NCBI RefSeq assembly: GCF_029239295.1
Contig: NZ_JAQZBC010000002.1
Coordinates: forward strand, 248,001 to 312,000
Direction of reading: 5' to 3'
Origin: Sphingomonas sp.
GTDB taxonomy: Bacteria; Pseudomonadota; Alphaproteobacteria; Sphingomonadales; Sphingomonadaceae
DNA length: 64,000 nt
Part shown: positions 11,076-20,025 of the stretch, one piece after another
Position numbering within the stretch: the first letter of the stretch is position 1
Layout: every line of letters begins with the position of its first letter
Notes under the pieces: model-generated
What the model was told of the DNA's origin: nothing
The model's database searches: none
What the model saw: only the letters and a program-made list of their open reading frames with translations
Made by a program: the position numbers and the translations under genes

Positions 11076-11105
11076 GGTGCCACGCAACATTTGCTGCGTG
11101 GCACC
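11076..11105 (-). terminator. hairpin between the small membrane protein gene and ptsP
   Basis: A perfect 11-bp stem (GGTGCCACGCA / TGCGTGGCACC) with an 8-nt loop starts 11 nt after the 11116 stop on the minus strand and 28 nt before the ptsP start. No long U-run follows, so it may attenuate read-through into ptsP rather than fully terminate. Confidence 0.5.
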
Positions 11106-11115
11106 GCAGCAAACA

Positions 11116-11424
11116 TCAGTTCTTCTGCTTCTTTTTCTTCGGCTCGGGCGCACTGTCGCGCGGGAACAGCACGGCAGCGACACCGATCGCGATGGCGCCG
11201 ACACCTGCGGTCGCGCCGATGATCTTGCCCAGCGACCAACGGCGCTTGCCTGGTTCGGCCCATTCATCCCCCTTCGAGGACGAGGAGTTCGGCGTCGGCG
11301 TGGAGGCCTTGCTGGAAGACGTTGCAGACCCAGCTGTGGCCGACGCGGTCGGCGTGTGCGGCGGTTCCTGGATCGGGAAGGGCGACTGGTTGCCTGGCGG
11401 TACCGGCGGCGTGTGGGTCATCAT
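11116..11424 (-). CDS. small proline-rich single-pass membrane protein
   Basis: The product is a 102-residue hypothetical. The first half is low-complexity Pro/Ser/Thr (for example PPVPPGNQSPFPIQEPP). Next come a basic stretch KRRWSLGK, one hydrophobic helix (IIGATAGVGAIAIGVAAVLF) and a strongly basic C-terminal tail EPKKKKQKN. The topology suggests a small inner-membrane protein with a disordered, possibly extracytoplasmic, N-terminus. It lies between ruvB and ptsP on the same strand. I do not recognise a family. The low-complexity composition lowers confidence, but spacing, strand and the downstream hairpin support a real gene. Confidence 0.6.
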   Translation of the reverse strand: MMTHTPPVPPGNQSPFPIQEPPHTPTASATAGSATSSSKASTPTPNSSSSKGDEWAEPGKRRWSLGKIIGATAGVGAIAIGVAAVLFPRDSAPEPKKKKQKN

Positions 11425-11476
11425 GGTCCTCTTGCTGTTGAAAGAACAAACGCCGCCGTCGGCCGACGGCTCCCGC

Positions 11477-12499
11477 TTAATCGAACAATCCGTCCTGGCT
11501 CCCGGCCGGCGGATTGAGCCCCAGGTGTTTCCACCCGCCCGCGTTCAGCATCCGTCCACGCGCTGTGCGGGCCACCAGGCCGAGCTGGATCAGATAGGGC
11601 TCGATCACTTCCTCGATCGTGTCGCGTGGTTCGGACAGCCCAGCCGCCAGCGTCTCCACGCCTACCGGGCCGCCACGATAGATGTCCGCGATCATCGTCA
11701 GGTAGCGGCGATCCATCGCGTCGAGACCCATGCTGTCGACCTCAAGCCGGTTCAGCGCGCGATCGGCAGCAACTGCATCGACCTCCACCACACCCGCGAC
11801 ATTGGCGAAATCGCGCACCCGGCGCAGCAAGCGGCCGGAAATGCGCGGCGTCCCGCGGGACCGGCGCGCGATCTCCGCCGCTCCGTCAGGTGCGATGTGC
11901 AGATCCAGCAGCGCCGCCGCCCGGGTGACGACCCGCGTCAGTTCCTCCACCGTGTAGAATTGCAGTCGGATCGGGATGCCGAACCGATCGCGCAGCGGCG
12001 TCGTCAGCAGCCCCTGCCGCGTCGTCGCGCCTACCAGCGTGAAGCGCGGGAGGTCGATCCGGACGCTGCGCGCCGACGGCCCCTCCCCGATCATCAGATC
12101 GAGCGCGCGATCCTCCATCGCGGGGTACAGCACTTCCTCCACCGCCGGCTGCAGCCGGTGAATCTCGTCGATGAACAGCACGTCGCCGTCCTCGAGATTG
12201 GTCAGCAGTGCGGCGAGATCGCCCGACTTGGCGATCACCGGGCCTGACGTCGCGCGGAAACCCACCCCCATCTCACGCGCCACGATTTGCGCCAGCGTCG
12301 TCTTGCCCAACCCGGGCGGGCCGAAGAACAGTACATGGTCCAGCGCATCGCCGCGCGATTTCGCCGCCTCGATGAACACCCGCAGATTGTCGCGCGCCGC
12401 CGCCTGGCCGACAAATTCGTCCAGCCGCTTGGGGCGCAGCGCCGCATCGGCATCCTCGACGCGGCGCGCGGGTGTGATCAGGCGATCGCTATCGGTCAT
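11477..12499 (-). CDS. ruvB: Holliday junction branch migration helicase RuvB
   Basis: RuvB is the hexameric AAA+ motor that drives branch migration with RuvA and feeds junctions to RuvC. It has 340 residues from [12 protein letters not shown]. Walker [10 protein letters not shown] is at 60-68 and Walker B DEIH at 111-114. The [18 protein letters not shown] sensor region and a C-terminal winged helix ([20 protein letters not shown]) are present. The ATG at 12499 is preferred over the longer frame start (12535) because it overlaps the stop of the upstream ParA-type gene as ATGA. The product is complete and all motifs are normal. Confidence 0.97.
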   Translation of the reverse strand: MTDSDRLITPARRVEDADAALRPKRLDEFVGQAAARDNLRVFIEAAKSRGDALDHVLFFGPPGLGKTTLAQIVAREMGVGFRATSGPVIAKSGDLAALLTNLEDGDVLFIDEIHRLQPAVEEVLYPAMEDRALDLMIGEGPSARSVRIDLPRFTLVGATTRQGLLTTPLRDRFGIPIRLQFYTVEELTRVVTRAAALLDLHIAPDGAAEIARRSRGTPRISGRLLRRVRDFANVAGVVEVDAVAADRALNRLEVDSMGLDAMDRRYLTMIADIYRGGPVGVETLAAGLSEPRDTIEEVIEPYLIQLGLVARTARGRMLNAGGWKHLGLNPPAGSQDGLFD

Positions 12500-13236
12500 C
12501 GGATCTCCGATAGCGTAGTTTCGATCCGGCGCCACAGGTCGGATATCGCCTCGACGCCAATCGAGCCACGCGGCGCATAGGCGCCCAGCGGGGCACGACG
12601 CTCGGTCATCGCCTCGAACGCGCTGGTCATCGGGATGACTGGCCAGTCAGGATGCTGCTGCAATGCCTCGCGATGGACCGCGCGGCGCCGATCAACCATC
12701 GAGAATACCGGCGCCAGCGTCACCTTTGGCCCCTTCTTGCCCGCCACATGGGCGGCGATCGTATCAAGCGCGCGGCGCGACAGCGCCGAGGGGATCACCG
12801 GCACCACCACAAGGTCGGCCGCACGCATGATCTGGTCCGACGTGTCGGTCAGCCCCGGCGGGCAATCGATGATGATACGGTCATAATCGCCCGCCACGTC
12901 TTCGACGAGACGCGCCAGCCGCCGTTTCTTGTCGATGGCATGAAAGGCGATGTCGAGCGTGCGCAACGAGGGGTCGGCCGGCAGCAGATCGAGCCGATCG
13001 ATCGCAGTAGGCCGGATCAGCCGACGCGGATCGATCTCGCGCCGGATAGCGGCACCAGCCTCGCGCCCCTGCCCGTCATAGCCCAGGATCCACGTTGCCG
13101 CGGCCTGCCCATCCAGATCCCACAACAAGGTGCGCCGCGCCGACAGAGTCGCTGCTGCCCAAGCCAGATTGACCGCCAGCGTCGTCTTCCCGACGCCTCC
13201 TTTCAGGCTGTAGACCGCGACCGCGCGGCCGGTCAC
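12496..13236 (-). CDS. orphan ParA/MinD-family ATPase inside the ruv operon
   Basis: This 246-residue deviant-Walker ATPase has the motif KGGVGKTT at 12-19, including the signature lysine. It also has [12 protein letters not shown] (Walker A' region), [11 protein letters not shown] (Walker B) and [14 protein letters not shown]. It overlaps ruvA upstream and ruvB downstream by 4 bp each (ATGA junctions), so it is translationally coupled to both. No ParB gene or parS-like repeat is visible nearby. It is therefore neither a plasmid partition module nor the usual chromosomal parAB. The cargo is unknown. Proteins of this class position chromosomes, chemoreceptor arrays, carboxysomes or division inhibitors. 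The ruv context suggests a DNA or segregation link, but that is inference. Confidence 0.85.
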   Translation of the reverse strand: MTGRAVAVYSLKGGVGKTTLAVNLAWAAATLSARRTLLWDLDGQAAATWILGYDGQGREAGAAIRREIDPRRLIRPTAIDRLDLLPADPSLRTLDIAFHAIDKKRRLARLVEDVAGDYDRIIIDCPPGLTDTSDQIMRAADLVVVPVIPSALSRRALDTIAAHVAGKKGPKVTLAPVFSMVDRRRAVHREALQQHPDWPVIPMTSAFEAMTERRAPLGAYAPRGSIGVEAISDLWRRIETTLSEIR

Positions 13237-13829
13237 TTCGCCGCCTTGCGCAGCGCCAGCCGGACGAGTGCGTCCAGCGTGGCGCCCGTGCCCAGATCCT
13301 CCTCGGCCGCGGCCACCGCGGCAGCTGCCTCTGCCGGGCGGAAACCCAGGTTGAGCATCGCCGATACCGCATCCGCCGCCGCGCCTACCGGCATCGCCTG
13401 CGCCGCCGTGCCCGGCCCGAGCACGATGCCGCCGGCCTTGTCCTTCAGCTCGCGCACGATCCGGTCAGCGAGCTTCGGGCCGACACCATTCGCGCGCGCC
13501 ACCATCGCCTTGTCCTGCGCCGCGACGGCGCGGTTGAGCTCGGCGGGCTCCAGCGCCGACAGGATCGCCAGCGCGACCCGTGCGCCGACGCCCTGAACGC
13601 CGGTGAGCAGCCGAAACCAGTCACGCTCCTCGGCATTGGCAAAGCCGACCAGTCGCTGGAAATCTTCGCCGACGAGCATTTCGGTGTGGATGTGGACCGC
13701 CTCGCCCACAGGGCCGAGCGCCGCCAGCGTGCGCGACGACGCACCGACCAGATAGCCGACACCGCCGACTTCGATCACAGCCGAATCCGCGCTCGTGGCG
13801 GCGAGGATACCCTTCAGATACGCGATCAC
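13233..13829 (-). CDS. ruvA: Holliday junction binding protein RuvA
   Basis: RuvA tetramers bind four-way junctions and load RuvB. The protein has 198 residues. An N-terminal OB fold ([20 protein letters not shown]) is followed by two helix-hairpin-helix motifs ([16 protein letters not shown] and [16 protein letters not shown]). The C-terminal RuvB-contacting domain is [19 protein letters not shown]. The start codon is GTG at 13829. It overlaps the next gene, a ParA-type ATPase rather than ruvB, by 4 bp. Confidence 0.96.
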   Translation of the reverse strand: MIAYLKGILAATSADSAVIEVGGVGYLVGASSRTLAALGPVGEAVHIHTEMLVGEDFQRLVGFANAEERDWFRLLTGVQGVGARVALAILSALEPAELNRAVAAQDKAMVARANGVGPKLADRIVRELKDKAGGIVLGPGTAAQAMPVGAAADAVSAMLNLGFRPAEAAAAVAAAEEDLGTGATLDALVRLALRKAAK

Positions 13830-13892
13830 CGATGCTGGTCCCTCATGCCGGGTTGATCCGTAGCGCCTTGGCCGGGGCGGGCCAACTCCCGG

Positions 13893-14399
13893 TTAGCTAC
13901 CGGCCTGCAGTCGACGCATCATGCCGGCCGCGCTGGCACGGTGATGCGCGTGGCAGATCGCCACCGCCAGCGCATCGGCGGCGTCTGGCCCGGCGACCTT
14001 GGCGCCGGGCAACAACACCCCCATCATTGCCTGGATCTGCCGTTTTTCCGCGCCGCCGGTGCCCACCACCGCCTTCTTGACCGTGGACGGATGATATTCG
14101 CCGATGTCGAGCCCGGCACCAGCAGCGGCGAGCAGCACCACGCCCCGCGCCTGCCCCAGCTTCAGCGTCGATTGCGCGTTGGTGTTGCCCAATACCTCTT
14201 CCGCCGCCGCGCTGTCGGGCCGTTCGGTGCGGATGACATCGATCAGCGCCGCGTAGAGGTTCGCAAGCCGGCGCGGCAGCGGCATGGAGGGATCGGTGCG
14301 GATCTGCCCGTTGGCAATGTGCCGCAGTCGATTGCCCTCCGCTGCGATCACCCCCCAGCCGGTGGTGCCAAGCCCCGGGTCGAGGCCAAGGATGATCAT
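13893..14399 (-). CDS. ruvC: crossover junction endodeoxyribonuclease RuvC
   Basis: RuvC resolves Holliday junctions by paired nicking. It has 168 residues with the RNase H-like fold. Catalytic acidic residues are visible as Asp7 in [14 protein letters not shown], Glu in [13 protein letters not shown], and the C-terminal [14 protein letters not shown]. It lies 10 bp after yebC and 63 bp before ruvA on the minus strand. The order yebC-ruvC-ruvA is common in proteobacteria. Confidence 0.97.
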   Translation of the reverse strand: MIILGLDPGLGTTGWGVIAAEGNRLRHIANGQIRTDPSMPLPRRLANLYAALIDVIRTERPDSAAAEEVLGNTNAQSTLKLGQARGVVLLAAAGAGLDIGEYHPSTVKKAVVGTGGAEKRQIQAMMGVLLPGAKVAGPDAADALAVAICHAHHRASAAGMMRRLQAGS

Positions 14400-14409
14400 C
14401 GCCGGGCCA

Positions 14410-15153
14410 TCAGCCCAGCTTCGCCATCACCTCGTCGGACACTTCGTAATTGCCCCACACCTGTTGGACGTCGTCGTCGTCGTCGAGCGCGTCGATCAGC
14501 TTGAACAACGTCGCCGCATCGCCTTCGTCAACCGCGACCATGGTCTGCGGCCGCCATGCGAGCTTCGCGCTCTCCGCCTCGCCCAGCACTGGCTCCAGCG
14601 CCTTGGCGACTTCGTGGAGATCGCCCTGCGCGGTCCAGATCTCGTGGCCATCCTCGCTCGACGTCACGTCCTCGGCGCCTGCTTCCAGCGCGGCCTCGAA
14701 CACCTTGTCGGCGTCGCCCGCACTCGCCGGATAGTTGATCAGCCCCATGCGATCGAACGCGTGGCTGACCGAACCCGACGCGCCAAGGTTGCCGCCGTTC
14801 TTGCTCACCGCGGTGCGTACGTTGGTGGCGGTGCGGTTACGATTGTCGCTCAGTGCCTCGATGATCAGGCTAACGCCGCCAGGGCCAAAGCCCTCGTAGC
14901 GGATTTCCTCGTAATTCTCCGCATCGCTGCGGCTCGCCTTGTCGATCGCCCGCTGGATATTGTCCTTGGGCATCGACTGCGCCTTGGCCGCATTCACAGC
15001 GGCGCGCAGGCGTGGATTCATGTCCGGATCAGGTAATCCCATCTTTGCCGCGACGGTGATTTCGCGGGAAAGCTTCGAGAACATGCCCGAACGCTTCTTA
15101 TCCTGTGCACCCTTGCGGTGCATGATGTTCTTGAACTTGGAATGACCTGCCAT
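14410..15153 (-). CDS. yebC: YebC/PmpR/TACO1 family regulator
   Basis: The protein has 247 residues and starts with the family signature [20 protein letters not shown]. Further conserved blocks are [39 protein letters not shown] and [12 protein letters not shown]. Members were described as DNA-binding regulators, and members have also been linked to relief of ribosome stalling, as for mitochondrial TACO1. It heads the ruv operon. The exact role here cannot be read from sequence. Confidence 0.94.
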   Translation of the reverse strand: MAGHSKFKNIMHRKGAQDKKRSGMFSKLSREITVAAKMGLPDPDMNPRLRAAVNAAKAQSMPKDNIQRAIDKASRSDAENYEEIRYEGFGPGGVSLIIEALSDNRNRTATNVRTAVSKNGGNLGASGSVSHAFDRMGLINYPASAGDADKVFEAALEAGAEDVTSSEDGHEIWTAQGDLHEVAKALEPVLGEAESAKLAWRPQTMVAVDEGDAATLFKLIDALDDDDDVQQVWGNYEVSDEVMAKLG

Positions 15154-15203
15154 GTGCGGGCCTCTAGCGAAGGTTGGGCGCCCTGCTCAAGTCGCTGCGC
15201 TCA

Positions 15204-15824
15204 TCAGGAGGCGCGTTTTTCCAGGAACAGCGCCTCGATCCGTTCCAGCCGCACGATCACATCTTGGTCCATCTTGCGGTGGAGCCGCAGAATCTCGAGT
15301 TCCGCGCGTAGATTCGTCTCGTAATCCAGCGCCGCGGTCAGCCGGTCCTTCGCTGCCTGTCGGTTCTGGCTCATCATGATGACTGGCGCCTGCACCGCAG
15401 CCAGCGTCGACAGCATCAGGTTGAGGAAGATGTAGGGATAGGGATCGAATACCAGACCGATCCGCCCCAGCACGTTGCTGTTGAGCACCATCCAGCCCAG
15501 CAGCACCGCGGTGAAGACGATGATGAAGCCCCACGAGCCGCCGATCTCCGCGACTCGGTCGGCCAGTCGCTCGCCAAAGGTCGCTTGCTCCTCGGCGACA
15601 TCGGACGCATCGCGCACACCGGTCGTGCCGGACGCGATCGCCGACAGGACGCGCTGCTCCTCTTCGTCCAGCGCCTCCAGCGGCTTGCCCAGCAGATGGC
15701 GCGCTAGTTCCTCGATATCCGCCCGGTGCCCCTGCATTCCCTCTGCTCGTGCCGTGCCTGCCTTGGCTAGCTGCCGGGCGACCCCTGCAATATCCGCAAT
15801 GCGCGCAAACGTCTTGCCCCGCAT
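15204..15824 (-). CDS. DUF1003 membrane protein
   Basis: This protein has about 206 residues. An N-terminal soluble part (ADIEELARHLLGKPLEALDEEE) leads to the DUF1003 core ADRVAEIGGSWGFIIVFTAVL. Two transmembrane helices span the core, with the conserved FDPYPYIFLNLMLSTLAA between or within them. The C-terminus is a coiled coil (NLRAELEILRLHRKMDQDVIVRLERIE). Its function is unknown; homologues are often called cyclic-nucleotide-binding or CorA-like by loose annotation. Start choice is uncertain: ATG 15824 is used here, while ATG 15851 would overlap the divergent ATPase gene. A 6-bp inverted repeat (TGGCCG..CGGCCA, 15824-15839) lies at the divergent start region. Confidence 0.8.
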   Translation of the reverse strand: MRGKTFARIADIAGVARQLAKAGTARAEGMQGHRADIEELARHLLGKPLEALDEEEQRVLSAIASGTTGVRDASDVAEEQATFGERLADRVAEIGGSWGFIIVFTAVLLGWMVLNSNVLGRIGLVFDPYPYIFLNLMLSTLAAVQAPVIMMSQNRQAAKDRLTAALDYETNLRAELEILRLHRKMDQDVIVRLERIEALFLEKRAS

Positions 15825-15849
15825 GGCCGGTTTCGGCCAAACGCGCGGC

Positions 15850-17307
15850 ATGACGATAGCGGTGGACATGGGCGCCGATGCCTCGGGCGCGCCGGTCCTG
15901 ATCGACCTAGAGGAATTGCTGGCTACCCGGTTGCTCGTGCAGGGCAATTCCGGATCAGGAAAATCGCACCTGCTGCGCCGCCTGCTGGAGCGGTCGGCCG
16001 GGCAGGTGCAACAAGTGGTGATCGATCCGGAAGGCGATTTCGTCACGCTCGGCCCCGCGTACGGCCACGTGGTGATCGAGGCGACGGACTATTCGGAGCG
16101 CGAGATCGCGCGAATCGCCGGCCGCCTGCGCGAACACCGCGCTTCGGTGGTGCTCAGCCTGGAGGGGCTGGAGGCCGAGGGGCAGATGCGCTGCGCCGCG
16201 ACCTTCCTGTCGGCCATGTTCGATGCGCCGCGCGAACATTGGTATCCCGCGCTGGTCGTGGTCGACGAGGCGCAGCTGTTCGCCCCCACCACGGGCGGAG
16301 AAGTGGCAGAGGAGGTGCGCCGCGCCTCGCTATCGGCGATGACGAACCTCATGTGCCGCGGCCGCAAACGTGGCCTCGCCGGGGTCATTGCGACTCAGCG
16401 GCTGGCGAAGCTTGCCAAGAACGTCGCGGCTGAAGCGTCGAACTTCCTCATGGGGCGCACCTTCCTCGACATCGACATGGCGCGCGCTGCCGACCTGCTC
16501 GGCATGGAACGCCGGCAGGCCGAATCGATCCGCGATCTGCCGCGCGGCACCTTTCTCGCGCTCGGCCCCGCGGTCTGCCGCCGTCCCAAGACGGTGAAGA
16601 TCGGCGCAGTGGAAACCAGCGCCCGCAGCGGCAGCCCCAAGCTGACGCCGCTCCCCTCGGCACCGCCGGCGGATCTTCAGGAACTGATTTTTGCCCCGCC
16701 AGAGCCGGAGGCCGCACCCCAGCTGCCGATGGCGTTCGAGGCACGCCCGCGCCGCGTGCCGGCGGATGAGATCATCGCCGACATGGCGCGCCCAGCGCCG
16801 CTGCCGCCAGAACCCGAACGCAGCGAGGAGGAAGTGGCGCGGATCATCGCCGACGTACTGCGCGCGATCGTCGAGGATGCCGACGCGATCGGTCGTCCGG
16901 CCTCGATGCTGTTCCAGGATTTCCAGGTGCGCTGCCGGATGCAGGGCCTGACGCGCTCAGGCGTCGATCTTGGCGATTTCTCGCGTCGCCTGTCGTGCGC
17001 ACGCGCCGGCATCTTCGATATCGCCGATCCCGACTGGGCCGAGGTGATCGCGCTGGCCGGCACGCTTCAGGACGAGATGGTTGGTCCGTTCCTGCTGGTG
17101 GCGAAGGCCGCGCGCGAGGGAGCCCCGTGCCCCAGCGACGCTGCGCTCGCCGAAACCTATGGCACGTCCTCGCTCGGCCGCGTGCGCCGGCTGATGGGTT
17201 ATATCGAGAGCCGCGACCTCATCGTCACCCGCACTGATTTGTCGGGGAAACGGTCGATCACCATCGCCCGGCTGGGCTGGACGACGGCGCCGGCGGAGGC
17301 TGCCTAG
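15850..17307 (+). CDS. HerA-like P-loop ATPase
   Basis: This 485-residue protein belongs to the HerA/FtsK-like superfamily (DUF853/DUF87 type). Walker A GNSGSGKS is at 32-39 and Walker B VVVDEAQLF ends with DE at 139-140. The RGRKRGLAGVIATQRLAKL segment matches the sensor and arginine region of HerA-like helicases. The N-terminus has a small beta module before the P-loop. The C-terminal half is Pro-rich, followed by winged-helix-like segments (ALAETYGTSSLGRVRRLMGYIESRDL). ATG 15850 is taken because the conserved part begins at MTIAVDMG; the frame is open upstream to 15475. It is divergent from the DUF1003 gene. No NurA-like nuclease or defence gene accompanies it. Confidence 0.82.
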   Translation: MTIAVDMGADASGAPVLIDLEELLATRLLVQGNSGSGKSHLLRRLLERSAGQVQQVVIDPEGDFVTLGPAYGHVVIEATDYSEREIARIAGRLREHRASVVLSLEGLEAEGQMRCAATFLSAMFDAPREHWYPALVVVDEAQLFAPTTGGEVAEEVRRASLSAMTNLMCRGRKRGLAGVIATQRLAKLAKNVAAEASNFLMGRTFLDIDMARAADLLGMERRQAESIRDLPRGTFLALGPAVCRRPKTVKIGAVETSARSGSPKLTPLPSAPPADLQELIFAPPEPEAAPQLPMAFEARPRRVPADEIIADMARPAPLPPEPERSEEEVARIIADVLRAIVEDADAIGRPASMLFQDFQVRCRMQGLTRSGVDLGDFSRRLSCARAGIFDIADPDWAEVIALAGTLQDEMVGPFLLVAKAAREGAPCPSDAALAETYGTSSLGRVRRLMGYIESRDLIVTRTDLSGKRSITIARLGWTTAPAEAA

Positions 17308-17326
17308 CCTCTGCCGAGACGTTCGG

Positions 17327-17749
17327 TCAGCGCTCCTCGCAGCGGATCCGGTTCTTGGCCATGCTGACCTCCGCCTGTTCCCCCGGCGCGGCATCGGTGC
17401 TGGCGGCATGATCGCCGACGGTCATCTCGAACACGGCGGGGCCGCTGATCCTGCAGCCCACGCGCCCCGCGCTCAGCTTGCACGCATCGGCGAAGCGCGC
17501 GGGATCGCCAATCAGGGCCGGGTCATCCGGCGAGCTCAGTTGCATGCCGACCATCGTCGACCCACCGAACAGTGCCACGCCCAGCCCCTTCAGCGCACGC
17601 GCCTCAAAAGCCGGCTTGCCGCTCGGCTGGCTGACCGGCTTCATCGCGTGCTGCGCCGCCATGCGGGCGCAAAATCCTGCCGCGGGATCGACGACGGGTG
17701 CCGCCGCGGCAGGCAGCAGAAGCGACAGGGCAAGAATGAGGGTCTTCAT
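17327..17749 (-). CDS. secreted hypothetical protein
   Basis: This is a 140-residue hypothetical with a clear signal peptide (MKTLILALSLLLPAAAAPV). Five cysteine codons follow or lie in the mature part, including FCARMAAQH, FADACKLS, RVGCRISGP and NRIRCEER, so disulfides are likely. The mature protein is probably periplasmic. It ends 19 bp from the stop of the convergent HerA-like gene. I do not recognise the family. Confidence 0.65.
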   Translation of the reverse strand: MKTLILALSLLLPAAAAPVVDPAAGFCARMAAQHAMKPVSQPSGKPAFEARALKGLGVALFGGSTMVGMQLSSPDDPALIGDPARFADACKLSAGRVGCRISGPAVFEMTVGDHAASTDAAPGEQAEVSMAKNRIRCEER

Positions 17750-17796
17750 GCCGGCCGCCTCTGCCCGGATAGTGTGACGTTCTCGAGCCGTGCGGC

Positions 17797-18063
17797 TCAG
17801 AGCATGCCCAGCGCCTGCATGTAGGTTTCGAGGATCATTTCCTCTTCCTGATATTCTTCGCGCTTCTTCTTGCGGATTGACATGATCTTCTTGATCGCTT
17901 TCGGGTCGTATCCGCGGCTCTTGGCCTCGGCGAACACGTCCTTGATGTCGTCGGCGATGCCCTTCTTTTCTTCTTCCAGCCGCTCGGCACGCTCGATCAG
18001 CAGGCGCAGCTCGTCCGCCGCCACCTGACCGCCGCCCATGCCCTCGCCGCGTTCTTCAGCCAT
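17797..18063 (-). CDS. gapR: GapR-like nucleoid-associated protein (DUF2312)
   Basis: The product is an 88-residue DUF2312 protein, the family of Caulobacter GapR. GapR binds AT-rich and overtwisted DNA ahead of replication and transcription forks and helps topoisomerases. The sequence shows the family pattern: [22 protein letters not shown] (coiled coil), the conserved [20 protein letters not shown] block, and a basic [11 protein letters not shown] segment. The ATG at 18063 gives the standard length; the frame extends upstream to 18129 without support. The assignment to GapR is by length and motif. Confidence 0.9.
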   Translation of the reverse strand: MAEERGEGMGGGQVAADELRLLIERAERLEEEKKGIADDIKDVFAEAKSRGYDPKAIKKIMSIRKKKREEYQEEEMILETYMQALGML

Positions 18064-18113
18064 CTTGAAAACCCCATAAGTGAAGCACCGCCGCTCCACC
18101 CGCGAATCGCGTG

Positions 18114-18180
18114 TGGGGCGGCGGCGCAATTGCCGTACTATCGGTTGCGGCCGCGGCTCCTATGGGAAGCCGCCGCCCCA
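18114..18180. repeat. 12-bp perfect inverted repeat between amidohydrolase gene and gapR
   Basis: TGGGGCGGCGGC (18114-18125) and GCCGCCGCCCCA (18169-18180) are perfect reverse complements, 43 nt apart. The intervening part also contains GGCCGC. The element follows the amidohydrolase stop on the minus strand and precedes gapR, so it may be the amidohydrolase terminator or part of the gapR leader. It has no U-run. Confidence 0.4.
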
Positions 18181-18202
18181 ATCAAATCGAAATCGGCAAA
18201 CG

Positions 18203-19540
18203 CTATTCGGCGAGCGGCTTGGCGACTGCGCCCTTGCGCATCACGAAGCGGACGCGCTCCAGCTGGCGCACGTCAGATAGCGGCGAGGCGTCGACAGCGA
18301 TGATGTCGGCCTGCTTGCCGGGCTCGATTGTGCCGATCACATTGCCCTGCCCCAGCACCTCTGCCGCGGTGACGGTGGCGCTGCGGATCGCGTCCGACGG
18401 GGTCATGCCGACCTTCTCTACCAGCAAGGCGAATTCCTGGGCATTGTCCCCATGCTTGGAAACGCCGCTGTCGGTGCCGAAAGCGAACTTCACGCCCGCC
18501 TTGTACGCGCGGCGATGGCTTTCCTGCATCGCCGCGGCGGCGGCCTCGGCCTTGGGAATCGTTGCTGGCGGCAGCGCGCCTGCGCGCGCCTGCGCTACGG
18601 CGGCCACCGGCGCTATCTCAGTCGGCACCAGGTACGCGCCCGTCTTCTTGAACTCTGCGATCGCCTCGTCGTCGATGAAGCTGCCGTGCTCGATCGAATC
18701 GACGCCTGCCGCCAGCGCTGCCTTAGTGCCCTCGGCGGCATGGCTGTGCGCCGCGACCTTGCGGCCCAGATTGTGCGCCGTATCGACGATCGCCTTCATC
18801 TCTTCGGGAGTGAAAGCACGACCAAGCCCGCCCGACACGTTCGAGAGCACGCCGCCGGTCGCCGTGATCTTGATCACCTGCGCGCCGAGGCCGATCTGCC
18901 GCCGCGTCGCGCGCACGCAATCCGACGGACCGTCGCAGGTATTCTCCACCGTTTCCTTCACCGCATGGGCGAACGGCTCAGCGAGGCCGTTGAGCGGATC
19001 GCCATGACCCCCGGTCACCGAAATGGCGGTGCCCGCGTTAACGATCGTCGGGCCGGCCACGTCGCCGCGATCAACAGCATCGCGCAGCGCACGAATGCTG
19101 CGCGGCTCGCCGCCCAGGTCACGGACGGTGGTGAAGCCCGCGTTCAGCGTCGCCTTCGCATTGCCCGCGCCATAGAGCACGTCGTCCGCGCCCTCGGTGT
19201 TGAGTGCGGTCAGGCGCGCCCGCATCGGATCGCCGCCAATGCCGATCAGGTGAACGTGAAGGTCGATCAGCCCGGGCAGGACGAACTTGTCGTTCAGCGC
19301 CACCAGCTTCGCGCCGCCCTCCGGCGGGACGAAGCCGTCGCGCACTTCGACGATCTTGCCATCGCGCACGATGATGGTGCTGTTGCCGCGCGGTGCCTGA
19401 CCCGGGCGGTCGAGCAGCGCGCCGGCATGGATATAGGTCACCGTAGGTGCGACGGCAGGTGCCTGACCAGCCGGTCCGGTCTGCGCCATTGCCGGCATGC
19501 TGACGGCCGCCAGCAGCGCGGCCGCGATCATCTTCTTCAT
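18203..19540 (-). CDS. secreted amidohydrolase / imidazolonepropionase-like metal hydrolase
   Basis: This is a 445-residue amidohydrolase-superfamily enzyme with a signal peptide (MKKMIAAALLAAVSMPAMAQ), so it is probably periplasmic. Metal-binding HxH (His95, His97) lies in PGLIDLHVHLIG. Further metal or catalytic residues are in KVAAHSHAAEGTKAA, DSIEHGSF and FGTDSGVSKHG. The C-terminal GTIEPGKQADIIAVDASPL closes the beta-sandwich. The type resembles Xaa-Pro/Xaa-Arg dipeptidases of this superfamily, but the substrate cannot be assigned from sequence. ATG 19540 is chosen because the signal peptide starts there. Confidence 0.9.
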   Translation of the reverse strand: MKKMIAAALLAAVSMPAMAQTGPAGQAPAVAPTVTYIHAGALLDRPGQAPRGNSTIIVRDGKIVEVRDGFVPPEGGAKLVALNDKFVLPGLIDLHVHLIGIGGDPMRARLTALNTEGADDVLYGAGNAKATLNAGFTTVRDLGGEPRSIRALRDAVDRGDVAGPTIVNAGTAISVTGGHGDPLNGLAEPFAHAVKETVENTCDGPSDCVRATRRQIGLGAQVIKITATGGVLSNVSGGLGRAFTPEEMKAIVDTAHNLGRKVAAHSHAAEGTKAALAAGVDSIEHGSFIDDEAIAEFKKTGAYLVPTEIAPVAAVAQARAGALPPATIPKAEAAAAAMQESHRRAYKAGVKFAFGTDSGVSKHGDNAQEFALLVEKVGMTPSDAIRSATVTAAEVLGQGNVIGTIEPGKQADIIAVDASPLSDVRQLERVRFVMRKGAVAKPLAE

Positions 19541-19662
19541 CGTTCCCCTACCCCCCTTGGCGCCGGTTCGTACCCGACGCATTGTTTGACGCGGCAGGCG
19601 GTAGAAGAAACAACCCGTGCCCGACAAGCAGGCACGAGCAGGAAAATTACGTCAAACGCGGA

Positions 19663-19965
19663 TCAGGCGTTCTTTGCCACGCTTTCTTCCATGCGGCGCA
19701 GCTGCTCGGGCGTTGCCTCCTGCTGATGCTCGGCCTTCCACTGCGCATAGGGCATGCCGTAGATCGCCTCGCGCGCCTGATCCTTGGGCAGTCCGCCCGC
19801 CTCACCGATCCAGTCCGACAGACAATTGCGACAGAAACCCGCGAGCCCCATCAAGTCGACATTCTGCGCATCGCTTCGATGCCGCAGATGGCGTACCAGT
19901 CGGCGAAAGGCCGCAGCGGCGGCGGCATCGTCGATCGCGTCGATCGGATCCATTGTCTTCTCCAC
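19663..19965 (-). CDS. DUF1244 protein
   Basis: The protein has 100 residues of the small DUF1244 family found mainly in proteobacteria. Family features are FRRLVRHLRHRSDAQNVDLMG, the cysteine pair in GFCRNCLSDW, and AREAIYGMPYAQWKAEHQ. The function is unknown. It is divergent from pyk, with 60 bp between starts, so both promoters must lie in that short gap. Confidence 0.9.
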   Translation of the reverse strand: MEKTMDPIDAIDDAAAAAAFRRLVRHLRHRSDAQNVDLMGLAGFCRNCLSDWIGEAGGLPKDQAREAIYGMPYAQWKAEHQQEATPEQLRRMEESVAKNA

Positions 19966-20025
19966 AGTTGATCACGACGAGATAGAGGCTAGTGCATCGC
20001 GCGGCAAAGCGGAGTAACCGTTTAC

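Noticed and set aside
12496..13236. ParA gene as a sign of an integrated plasmid
   Set aside because: It is coupled to ruvA and ruvB by 4-bp overlaps, with no parB, parS, replication or transfer genes nearby.
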